Both the position numbers and the translations under genes were made by a program. Of a DNA stretch of 8,551 nucleotides, positions 1 to 5,463 are shown piece after piece. Positions within the stretch are counted from its first letter, which is position 1; every line of letters begins with the position of its first letter. This stretch comes from Heritagella sp051881655 (lineage in GTDB: Bacteria > Bacillota > Clostridia > Oscillospirales > Acutalibacteraceae): NCBI GenBank assembly GCA_051881655.1, contig JBJEQH010000182.1, forward strand, positions 1 to 8,551. The letters run 5' to 3'. Under the pieces are notes generated by a model that worked only from the letters and a program-made list of their open reading frames with translations, did no database searches and was not told the origin of the DNA.

Positions 1-1
1 A

Positions 2-697
2 AAGCAGAGCGGCGATGTGGGAGGTATCCGCAAGACCCTGCAGGAGCAGGGGCTGAACGTAAACATGAATGCGACGGTTCCCAACCGGAAAATCTCGCTG
101 AAGGTCATGACGCTGAATAACGACCGGCAGAAGATCAACGACTGTTTGGGCAACCCGGTGGAAATCGGCATTGCCGTCATGTGGCGGGTGGTGGATACGG
201 CCAAAGCGGTGTTCCATGTGGACAACTACAAGGAGTATCTGTCCCTGCAGTGCGACAGCGCCCTGCGGAATATCGTGCGCATGTACCCCTATGATATCGC
301 CCCCAATGTGGATACAACCGGCGACGGTATCGCCGACGAGGGCAGCCTGCGCGGTTCCAGCGAGCTGGTGGCCGACCGTATCCGCGACGAAATCCAGAGG
401 AAGGTGGAGGACGCCGGACTGGAGATCCTGGAGGCCCGGATTACTTATCTGGCCTATGCACCGGAGATCGCAGCCGTCATGCTGCAGCGGCAGCAGGCTT
501 CGGCGGTGATCGACGCCAGAAAGATGATCGTGGATGGCGCGGTCGGCATGGTGGAAATGGCCCTGCAGCGCCTGAACGAAACCCAGATGGTTACGCTGGA
601 CGAAGAGCGCAAGGCGGCCATGGTTTCCAACCTGCTGGTGGTGCTGTGCGGCAACCACGATGTACAGCCGATCGTCAACTCCGGGAGTCTGTACTGA
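2..697 (+). CDS. SPFH/band-7 (prohibitin-like) domain protein, 5' truncated
   Basis: This is the C-terminal 231 residues of an SPFH/band-7/PHB-domain protein; the reading frame is open to the window edge, so the true start lies upstream. SPFH proteins usually form membrane-associated oligomeric scaffolds, but the specific role of this one is unknown. The visible part has the band-7 core (around fragment residues 30-80, with NPVEIGIAVMWRVVDTAKAV, in which the channelled chain reads V-x-W-R-V-x-D), then a charged helical stretch (ELVADRIRDEIQRKVEDAG) and a second helical segment rich in Q, R and A (LQRQQASAVIDARKMIVDGA). It ends in PIVNSGSLY, a tail I recall from Firmicute SPFH proteins. No membrane segment is visible in this portion; any anchor would be in the missing N-terminus. 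The downstream RHH gene starts one base after the stop codon, so the two are almost certainly co-transcribed. Family is confident; function is not. Confidence 0.88.
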   Translation, partial: KQSGDVGGIRKTLQEQGLNVNMNATVPNRKISLKVMTLNNDRQKINDCLGNPVEIGIAVMWRVVDTAKAVFHVDNYKEYLSLQCDSALRNIVRMYPYDIAPNVDTTGDGIADEGSLRGSSELVADRIRDEIQRKVEDAGLEILEARITYLAYAPEIAAVMLQRQQASAVIDARKMIVDGAVGMVEMALQRLNETQMVTLDEERKAAMVSNLLVVLCGNHDVQPIVNSGSLY

Positions 698-698
698 G

Positions 699-908
699 AT
701 GGCGGAGAGAAATCAGCCCAAAAAGCAGGTGCCGCTGCGCCTGTCGGCCAAACTGTACGACGCCATTGCCGCCTGGGCGGAGGATGATTTCCGCTCGGTC
801 AACGGGCAGATCGAGTACCTTTTGACGGAATGTGTGCGCCAGCGAAAGAAAAACGGAAAATATGTATCCGATCAGCTGGATGTCCCGCCGGAATTGGATA
901 TTGAGTAA
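699..908 (+). CDS. Small Arc-like ribbon-helix-helix protein
   Basis: A 69-residue protein that looks like a ribbon-helix-helix (Arc/MetJ) DNA-binding protein. Residues about 10-15 (QVPLRL) fit the DNA-contacting beta strand with alternating polar side chains, residues 17-28 fit helix A, and FRSVNGQIEYLL (31-42) fits the turn and helix B; RSVN followed by an I/E-rich helix is the same pattern seen in phage P22 Arc. The C-terminal tail (about 50-69) is charged and probably unstructured. The ATG at 699 is chosen because it follows the SPFH stop as TGA-G-ATG, with GGGAG at 683-687 as a possible ribosome binding site. A longer in-frame version would overlap the SPFH gene and adds residues outside the domain. 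It could be an autoregulator of the operon or an antitoxin-like protein, but no toxin partner is visible. DNA binding is inferred from the fold only. Confidence 0.82.
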   Translation: MAERNQPKKQVPLRLSAKLYDAIAAWAEDDFRSVNGQIEYLLTECVRQRKKNGKYVSDQLDVPPELDIE

Positions 909-911
909 AAG

Positions 912-969
912 AGAACCCTGTGAAATGCGGACAGCGATGCCTGTTCGCAAAATCACAGGGTTCTTTTTT
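912..969 (+). terminator. Two-tier intrinsic terminator after the SPFH/RHH operon, possibly bidirectional
   Basis: A perfect 12-bp inverted repeat, AGAACCCTGTGA (912-923) with TCACAGGGTTCT (953-964), encloses a second stem, GCGGACAG (927-934) with CTGTTCGC (941-948, one G-U pair), around a 6-base loop. A run of T follows at 964-969. It begins 3 bases after the RHH stop. On the minus strand the same hairpin lies about 34 bases past the flippase stop and is followed by a short TTTT, so it may end that transcript too. Confidence 0.88.
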
Positions 970-998
970 GATTCCTGCCCTCATACGGGCGGGCCGGA

Positions 999-2495
999 TT
1001 ATCCCGGCTTTACCCGGGCAAAACAATGGAAATGCTTCATCAGAAGGAAGGAGAGAAGCCCGGCCGCCGGCAGCCCCAGAAACAGCCCGGTTTCGGGCGG
1101 GGCTGCCCCCAGCAGGCGGATCATCCCCTCGCCGCACAGCAGGCAGCACCCCGCCGGAATCAGCACCCAACGGCGCCAGCGGATGGGGGCGCCGGTTACT
1201 TTCAGCAGGCGGTGCAGGCTGAGAAACGCATTGCCGATGCTGCACAGAAACAGGATGGCGATATATCCCTGCAGCCCGAATTTCGGCAGCAGCAGCCAGA
1301 TCAGCGCGGTGCGCACGGCGGCATCCAGTGTATTATAGAGGAACGAGGGGGTCTGCTGGTCCAGGCCCTTGAGCAGACTGTCCACAATGGTATCCAGATA
1401 CCACAGCGGTGTGAGCGGCGCCAGCATGCGCAGGTACTCTCCGGCCTCGCTGCGCCCGTAAAAAAGCGTGCCGATGGGCCGGCCGAACAGAAAGAAAAAG
1501 CAGGTGACCGGGATGGAGAACAGCAGGGCCGCCTGCAGGGCGCGGCTGGCAACGGCGCGGGTGCCCGGCCGGTTTTGGGCGGCCATGGATTGGGCGACCT
1601 CGGGGATCAGCAGGGAGCTGACCGACGTGAGAAAAACGGAGGGAAAGGTGAGCAGGGGGATGACCATCCCCTCCAGCATACCGTATTGGGCCAGGGCCGC
1701 GTCCTTTCCGGCACCATACTGCATCAACCCCATGGGGATCAGCAGGTTTACCGCCATATTCAGGCAGTTGCGGGCCGCATAGCTCAGGGTACCGGGCAGG
1801 GTGATGTGCCGGATGCTGCGCCCCACCTGGGGATAGGGCTCCTGATGGGCGGGAAGGAACCGGCGGGCGTGCCCCCGGTACAGTAAAACCGAGAACAGGC
1901 AGGAGAGAATTTCGGACAGGGTGGATGCCGCCATCATGAACAGGCAGGCGTTTTCCAGTGTGGCCGGTTTTCCCAGGGAGAAGGCGAGCAGAATCAGCAC
2001 AATGCCGGAGGTCTGTTCAAACCCCTCGCACAGTGCCGGCCGGATGGTGCAGCGCATGGCCAGAAAGTAGCCCCGGATGCAGGATGACACCGCCATAAAA
2101 GGCAGCCCGGCGGACAGAATCCACAGGCAGTGGGCCGAAGCGACGCCGTTTAAGAATGTGCGGGACAGGGGCAGCGCCAGAAAATCCAGCAGCACACAGG
2201 CCCCCAGACTGAAGCACAGGGAGAAGGCCATGCAGCGGTGAACGCCGCTGCGGATGCGCGCTTCCCGCTGTTCCCCCAGCGCCAGCGAGGTCAGCCGTGT
2301 GACGGTCAGGCTGATGCCGCCGGTAGCCAGGCTGACGGCGGGAAGGAATACGCTGAGAATCAGCTGGTATTCCCCGATCCCCCCGACCCCGATCTGATAG
2401 GAGAGCCAGCCCCGCAGCAATAGGGAGAGCAGGCGCAAAATCAGGGAGGAGGCCGTCAGTACAGCCGCGTTTTTTAAAAAGACTTCTTTTTTCAT
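999..2495 (-). CDS. SpoVB/MATE-like lipid-linked oligosaccharide flippase family membrane protein
   Basis: A 498-residue polytopic membrane protein of the MATE/MVF/PST superfamily, closest in feel to stage V sporulation protein B (SpoVB), which is implicated in moving cell-wall precursors across the membrane during spore cortex formation. The N-terminus (MKKEVFLKNAAVLTASSLI) and the following GVGGIGEYQL near residue 36-45 match the SpoVB pattern of a short KK-start, a first helix and a G-I-G-x-Y-Q motif. RGYFLAMRCTIRPALCEGFEQ near 141-161 matches the conserved loop with E-Q before the next helix. About a dozen hydrophobic segments span the protein, and the length is near the 500-520 residues usual for the family. 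The ATG at 2495 is chosen because GGAGGGG (2503-2509, complement) lies 7 bases upstream; a longer open frame upstream has no family similarity. It is monocistronic, divergent from prmA and convergent with the RHH gene. The substrate cannot be read from the sequence, and a paralogous flippase with no sporulation role is possible. Confidence 0.85.
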   Translation of the reverse strand: MKKEVFLKNAAVLTASSLILRLLSLLLRGWLSYQIGVGGIGEYQLILSVFLPAVSLATGGISLTVTRLTSLALGEQREARIRSGVHRCMAFSLCFSLGACVLLDFLALPLSRTFLNGVASAHCLWILSAGLPFMAVSSCIRGYFLAMRCTIRPALCEGFEQTSGIVLILLAFSLGKPATLENACLFMMAASTLSEILSCLFSVLLYRGHARRFLPAHQEPYPQVGRSIRHITLPGTLSYAARNCLNMAVNLLIPMGLMQYGAGKDAALAQYGMLEGMVIPLLTFPSVFLTSVSSLLIPEVAQSMAAQNRPGTRAVASRALQAALLFSIPVTCFFFLFGRPIGTLFYGRSEAGEYLRMLAPLTPLWYLDTIVDSLLKGLDQQTPSFLYNTLDAAVRTALIWLLLPKFGLQGYIAILFLCSIGNAFLSLHRLLKVTGAPIRWRRWVLIPAGCCLLCGEGMIRLLGAAPPETGLFLGLPAAGLLSFLLMKHFHCFARVKPG

Positions 2496-2546
2496 ACCCA
2501 ATCCCCTCCGTGGCCCATGCGGCGGGCCCTGCAAAAGCGTATGAGC

Positions 2547-2563
2547 AGGAGGAGGGAAAAATG
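2547..2563 (+). promoter_or_regulatory. Unused or alternative ribosome binding site and ATG, in frame with prmA
   Basis: AGGAGG at 2547-2552 is followed at 8 bases by ATG (2561-2563), an almost ideal initiation region. The frame is open and runs directly into prmA, adding 26 residues. However, the best prmA promoter (2578-2605) lies downstream of this ATG, so that transcript would not carry it. Use in the cell is uncertain. Confidence 0.3.
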
Positions 2564-2577
2564 CGCCGCTTTGCCCT

Positions 2578-2605
2578 TTGCAAGCGCGCGGTTTTCCGGT
2601 ATAAT
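2578..2605 (+). promoter_or_regulatory. Sigma-A-type promoter of prmA
   Basis: A perfect TATAAT (2600-2605) is preceded by TTGCAA (2578-2583, 4 of 6 matches to TTGACA) with a 16-base spacer. The start site would be near 2612, giving a 5' leader of about 27 bases that contains the prmA ribosome binding site AAGGGG at 2626-2631. Confidence 0.75.
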
Positions 2606-2638
2606 GGGGACAGACTCTGTGTGAAAAGGGGAAAAACA

Positions 2639-3577
2639 ATGAGCGACTGGACTGAAGTGAAAATTTCCGTTCCCTGTGACAAGGTGGATACGGCGGGGGA
2701 TATTGCCAATATGGTGGTTCCCTACGGGATTTATATCGAGGATTACTCCGATCTGGAGCAGGGCGCGCGGGAGATTGCCCACATCGACCTGATCGACGAG
2801 GAGCTGCTGAAAAAGGACCGCACCCGGGCGTGGATCCACATCTATATCAGCCCGGAGGAGAATCCCCAGGAGGCGGTGGCTTTTCTGCGGGAGCGGTATG
2901 CCGCGGTGGGAATCGAGAATGAGATCGCGATGGATTCCTGTGCGGAGGAGGACTGGCTGCACAACTGGAAAAAGTATTTTAAGCCCATCCCCGTGGGCGA
3001 AAAGCTGCTGATCCGCCCCACCTGGGAAAAAGTGGAGGATCCGAAGGGACGGATTGTGCTGGACCTGGATCCCGGCCTGGCGTTTGGCACCGGTACCCAC
3101 GAGACCACGCGGCTGTGCATGGAAATGCTGGAGCGCTATGGAAAGCCCGGAGCGGATGTGCTGGATGTGGGCTGCGGCAGTGGGATTCTGTCGGTGGCGG
3201 CTCTGCTGCTGGGTGCCGGAAAAGCCGTGGGGGTAGATATCGACGAGTTGGCCGTGAAAACAGCCAGAGAGAATGCCGCTCTGAATCATGTGCAGGACCG
3301 CTTTACGGCGATCTGCGGCAATCTGACCGACCGGGTCAGCGGTACGTTTGATGTGGTGGTGGCCAATATTGTGGCCGACGTGATTATCCAGCTGACCCGG
3401 GATGTGGAGACCTTCATGCGGCCGGATACCGTCTATCTGATGAGCGGTATCATTGATACCCGCGAGGAGGACGTGCTGCGCGCCATCGAGCCGCACTTTA
3501 CCGTGATCGACCGGAAAACGGAGAAGGGCTGGGTGGCCCTGGCCGCCAAACGGAAAGAGACGGCGGCGCTGTCATAA
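2639..3577 (+). CDS. prmA: Ribosomal protein L11 methyltransferase
   Basis: PrmA uses S-adenosylmethionine to trimethylate ribosomal protein L11 in the cytoplasm. The product is 312 residues, within the usual 290-320. The N-terminal substrate-recognition domain occupies about 1-105 and opens with DWTEVKISV, typical of the family. EEDWLHNWKKYFKPIPVGEK (103-122) is the conserved W-K-x-x-F-x-P linker. DPGLAFGTGTHETTRLC (144-160) is the hallmark family motif, LDVGCGSGILS (175-185) is the SAM-binding glycine loop, GVDID (198-202) holds the acidic residue that binds the ribose, and VANIVADVI (241-249) corresponds to the N-I-x-A catalytic-site motif. The ATG at 2639 is supported by AAGGGG 7 bases upstream and by the family start. 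An in-frame ATG at 2561 exists but would place residues outside the known fold. The gene stands alone: the rsmE gene often found after prmA in Firmicutes is not here, and a terminator follows immediately. Confidence 0.96.
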   Translation: MSDWTEVKISVPCDKVDTAGDIANMVVPYGIYIEDYSDLEQGAREIAHIDLIDEELLKKDRTRAWIHIYISPEENPQEAVAFLRERYAAVGIENEIAMDSCAEEDWLHNWKKYFKPIPVGEKLLIRPTWEKVEDPKGRIVLDLDPGLAFGTGTHETTRLCMEMLERYGKPGADVLDVGCGSGILSVAALLLGAGKAVGVDIDELAVKTARENAALNHVQDRFTAICGNLTDRVSGTFDVVVANIVADVIIQLTRDVETFMRPDTVYLMSGIIDTREEDVLRAIEPHFTVIDRKTEKGWVALAAKRKETAALS

Positions 3578-3584
3578 GAAGAAC

Positions 3585-3632
3585 AAAAAAACGGAGGGCT
3601 TCCCCACTATGGGAAAGCCCTCCACTTTTTTT
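3585..3632. terminator. Bidirectional terminator between prmA and the suf pair
   Basis: GGAGGGCTT (3593-3601) pairs with AAGCCCTCC (3615-3623), extended by CCC/GGG across one bulged A, with a 6-base loop. Seven A (3585-3591) precede it and seven T (3626-3632) follow it, so it has a proper U-run in both directions. It sits between the converging ends of prmA and the sufB-like gene, 7 bases past the former stop and 6 past the latter. Confidence 0.93.
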
Positions 3633-3638
3633 GCTCTC

Positions 3639-4556
3639 TTACTTTAAGAACCCGTTGACGATCTGCTCCTCGGCCTCCTGCTCCGTCAGGCCCAGGGTCA
3701 TCAGCTTGATCAGCTGGTCTCCGGCAATTTTTCCGATGGCCGCTTCGTGGATCAGGCTGGCCTCGGTGCAGTTGGCGGTAATTTCCGGGACCGAGCGGAC
3801 CGAAGCACTGTCCATAATAATGGCGTCGCACTCGCTGTGGCCGGCACAGCGGGCGTTCCCCACCAGGCTGGCAAAGAATTCCTGATGGGAAGATTCTTTG
3901 GCCACCGAGCGCGATACCACGTTGGCACTGCAGTCATCGCCGTCCATGGCTACGGTAAAGCGGGTCTTGGCCGTCTGGTGTCCATGGGTCATCAGCTTTT
4001 CGTGGATGATCAGCGAAGCCCCCGCGGCCAGGTCGGCCTCGGTTACCCGGTCGGTGGAATCAATGCCCTTGATCTGGGTGGTCTGCATTTCAAAGGAGGA
4101 ACCCTCGCCTACATGAATGACCGTGGTGGGGTTCATCACCCGGCCGCCTTCGCCGTCGCCCTCGCCATAGTGTTTTTCCACATACACCACGCGGCTGTTT
4201 TTCCCTATGAAGAACGAGTGGATGCCGTCGTGCTTCGAGGTATCGACCCCGCAGTTGTGAATCCCGCACCCCGCGATAATCGTCACGTCGCAGTCGTCCC
4301 CGATATAAAAATCGTTGTACACCATCTCCTGCATACCGCTCTCGCTGAGAATCACCGGGATGTGCACGCTCTCATTTCGGGTGCCGGGCAGAATCCGGAT
4401 GTCGATCCCCGGCTTGTCTTCTTTCCCGGTGATCTCGATATGCGCGGTGCTCTGGCGCCCGGCGGACTGACCGTTCAGGCGGATATTGTATGCGCCCTCC
4501 GGCACATTGTGAAGGTCGGCCACCTCGGCCAACAGATTTTTTTCAATCGCATCCAT
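3639..4556 (-). CDS. Short SufB/SufD-family Fe-S cluster scaffold protein (SmsB-like)
   Basis: A 305-residue member of the SufB/SufD (former UPF0051) family, which forms beta-helical scaffolds that assemble Fe-S clusters with the ATPase SufC. It is clearly shorter than classical SufB (about 460-495 residues) or SufD (about 420) and resembles the short archaeal-type proteins found beside a SufC homologue (SMS systems). The core contains GCGIHNCGVDTSKHDGIHSF (96-115, two Cys) and FFIGKNSRVVYVEKHYGEG (115-133). The C-terminus has HSECDAIIMDS (240-250) and IHEAAIGKIAGDQL (269-282), corresponding to the conserved Cys and H-E segment near the SufB active site. Cys occur at 89, 97, 102, 209, 237, 243 and 263. 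It starts 17 bases after the sufC-like gene, with AAAGGA as a ribosome binding site. SufS, SufU and SufD are not in the window. Family is firm; assignment to the SMS branch is inference. Confidence 0.88.
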   Translation of the reverse strand: MDAIEKNLLAEVADLHNVPEGAYNIRLNGQSAGRQSTAHIEITGKEDKPGIDIRILPGTRNESVHIPVILSESGMQEMVYNDFYIGDDCDVTIIAGCGIHNCGVDTSKHDGIHSFFIGKNSRVVYVEKHYGEGDGEGGRVMNPTTVIHVGEGSSFEMQTTQIKGIDSTDRVTEADLAAGASLIIHEKLMTHGHQTAKTRFTVAMDGDDCSANVVSRSVAKESSHQEFFASLVGNARCAGHSECDAIIMDSASVRSVPEITANCTEASLIHEAAIGKIAGDQLIKLMTLGLTEQEAEEQIVNGFLK

Positions 4557-4573
4557 GCAGCAGCCATCCTTTC

Positions 4574-5302
4574 TTATACATGGTTCCGCAGGGCAGCACA
4601 GGTGCCGGTGCCCTGCAGCAGCTCGGGCAGAATTTCGCGGCGGCTGCCGGTGGCGGCCACCTGCCCATCCCGCAGCACAATGATTTTATCCGCGATATCG
4701 AGAATGCGCTCCTGATGGGTGATAATCAGAATCGAGCCGCCCACCTGCTCGTGCATTTTTTCAAAAACGCGGATCAGGCTCTGGAAGCTCCACAGGTCGA
4801 TTCCGGCCTCCGGTTCATCGAAAATGGAAAACTTGGTGCCGCGGGCCAGAATCATGGCGATTTCGATGCGCTTGCACTCACCGCCGGACAGCGAGCTGTT
4901 CACTTCGCGGTTGATATAATCCTTGGCGCACAGCCCCACTTCGGACAGATATTCGCAGGCTTCGCTCACGGTGATATCGTGACCGGCGGCCAGCGTAATC
5001 AGATCGCGCACGGTAATGCCCTTAAAGCGCACGGGCTGCTGAAAGGCAAAGCTGATCCCGCGCCGGGCCTTTTCCGTAATGGAGAGGTCGGTGATATCCT
5101 CGCCGTCCAGCAGAATGCGGCCGGAGGTCGGCTTCAAAATCCCGCTGATAATGCGGGCCAGGGTGGATTTACCGCTGCCGTTGGGCCCGGTTACGGCGAC
5201 AAAGCGGTCCTCAATCCGCAGGCTGATGTCCCGCAGGATTTCCTTGCCGTCGCTGCCGTTCTCACTGCCGGCATCAAACGAAATGTGCTGAAGTTCCAGC
5301 AT
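4574..5302 (-). CDS. sufC: SufC-like ABC ATPase of Fe-S cluster assembly
   Basis: A 242-residue soluble ABC ATPase. Walker A is GPNGSGKS (39-46), the Q-loop is FAFQQP (85-90), the signature is LSGGE (138-142), Walker B is FSIFDEPEAGID (158-169) and the switch His is H196. FDEPEAGID and SGGECKRIEI are typical of SufC rather than of transport ATPases, which usually have LDEPT-type Walker B and SGGQ-type signatures. There is no membrane segment and no permease nearby; its partner is the adjacent SufB-like gene, so the expected role is to drive scaffold conformational change during cluster assembly. The ATG at 5302 is chosen because AGGAGG (5311-5316, complement) lies 8-9 bases upstream; an open extension of 43 codons would run into the leader hairpins and promoter and lacks similarity. 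Transcription probably starts near 5382. Confidence 0.92.
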   Translation of the reverse strand: MLELQHISFDAGSENGSDGKEILRDISLRIEDRFVAVTGPNGSGKSTLARIISGILKPTSGRILLDGEDITDLSITEKARRGISFAFQQPVRFKGITVRDLITLAAGHDITVSEACEYLSEVGLCAKDYINREVNSSLSGGECKRIEIAMILARGTKFSIFDEPEAGIDLWSFQSLIRVFEKMHEQVGGSILIITHQERILDIADKIIVLRDGQVAATGSRREILPELLQGTGTCAALRNHV

Positions 5303-5325
5303 GGAAAAGTTCCTCCTGTTTTCTG

Positions 5326-5350
5326 TTTCCTCCCCGTTTTCGGGGGGAAA
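5326..5350 (-). promoter_or_regulatory. Second hairpin in the suf leader, next to the ribosome binding site
   Basis: In the minus-strand RNA, TTTCC plus CCCCG pairs with CGGGG plus GGAAA across one bulged A, around a tetraloop of four A. That makes a 10-bp stem ending about 9 bases before the AGGAGG at 5311-5316. No U-run follows, so it is not a terminator. It may stabilise the leader or influence ribosome access. Confidence 0.5.
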
Positions 5351-5356
5351 GGCGTG

Positions 5357-5386
5357 AAAAAACGGTGCCCCAAAGGGCACCGTTTT
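5357..5386 (-). terminator. Terminator-like hairpin between pheA and sufC, overlapping the suf start site
   Basis: AAAACGGTGCCC (5359-5370) and GGGCACCGTTTT (5375-5386) form a perfect 12-bp stem with a 4-base loop. Read on the minus strand it is followed by six T (complement of 5357-5362), so it can terminate pheA transcripts about 80 bases after the stop codon. The predicted suf transcription start (about 5382) lies in its first arm. Confidence 0.78.
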
Positions 5387-5387
5387 G

Positions 5388-5416
5388 ATTATAGCGTGCG
5401 GGAATGTATTTGTAAA
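5388..5416 (-). promoter_or_regulatory. Sigma-A-type promoter of the suf pair
   Basis: On the minus strand, TTTACA (5411-5416) and a perfect TATAAT (5388-5393) are separated by exactly 17 bases. The -35 has 5 of 6 consensus bases. The start site would be near 5382, leaving a leader of about 80 bases before the sufC ATG. Confidence 0.82.
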
Positions 5417-5423
5417 GATAAAA

Positions 5424-5440
5424 TATACCAATTTGGTATA
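5424..5440. promoter_or_regulatory. 17-bp palindrome upstream of the suf promoter (candidate operator)
   Basis: TATACCAATTTGGTATA is a perfect dyad of 8-bp arms around one central base. Its near edge is 7 bases upstream of the -35 element, and its centre is about 50 bases before the predicted start. The shape suits a dimeric regulator. Fe-S assembly genes are commonly controlled by Rrf2-family proteins such as IscR, but the sequence does not identify the binder. As RNA the dyad has almost no loop, so it is more likely a DNA site. Confidence 0.6.
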
Positions 5441-5463
5441 AAATAGGGAAAAAGGGCAAACGG

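Noticed and set aside
1026..1886. Long plus-strand open frame opposite the flippase gene
   Set aside because: It is a GC-driven shadow: low-complexity Q/G/R-rich translation, no ribosome binding site and no recognisable domain, while the minus strand encodes a clear membrane protein.
2512..2528. GGCCC/GGGCC hairpin just upstream of the flippase ribosome binding site
   Set aside because: Only 5 bp with a 7-base loop in GC-rich DNA; expected by chance.
2492..3496. Long minus-strand open frame opposite prmA
   Set aside because: His/Gln-rich translation with no family features; prmA motifs are unambiguous on the plus strand.
4557..4573. Alternative ATG (complement of 4564-4566) for the sufB-like gene
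   Set aside because: It is 10 bases from the chosen start, hence out of frame.
3747..4715. Plus-strand open frame of over 300 codons opposite the sufB-like gene
   Set aside because: It is antisense to a conserved gene and crosses the gene boundary; composition is that of a reverse-complement shadow.
5434..5442. TGGTATAAA as a plus-strand extended -10 promoter for an antisense RNA into pheA
   Set aside because: It arises from the palindrome itself, has no correctly spaced -35, and there is no plus-strand gene downstream.
4490..5446. Plus-strand open frame opposite sufC
   Set aside because: It spans the sufC gene, its leader and its promoter, and has no coding signature of its own.
5303..5463. 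Riboswitch or T-box in front of the suf pair
   Set aside because: The leader is only about 80 bases, with two simple stems and no conserved T-box or aptamer sequence that I recognise.
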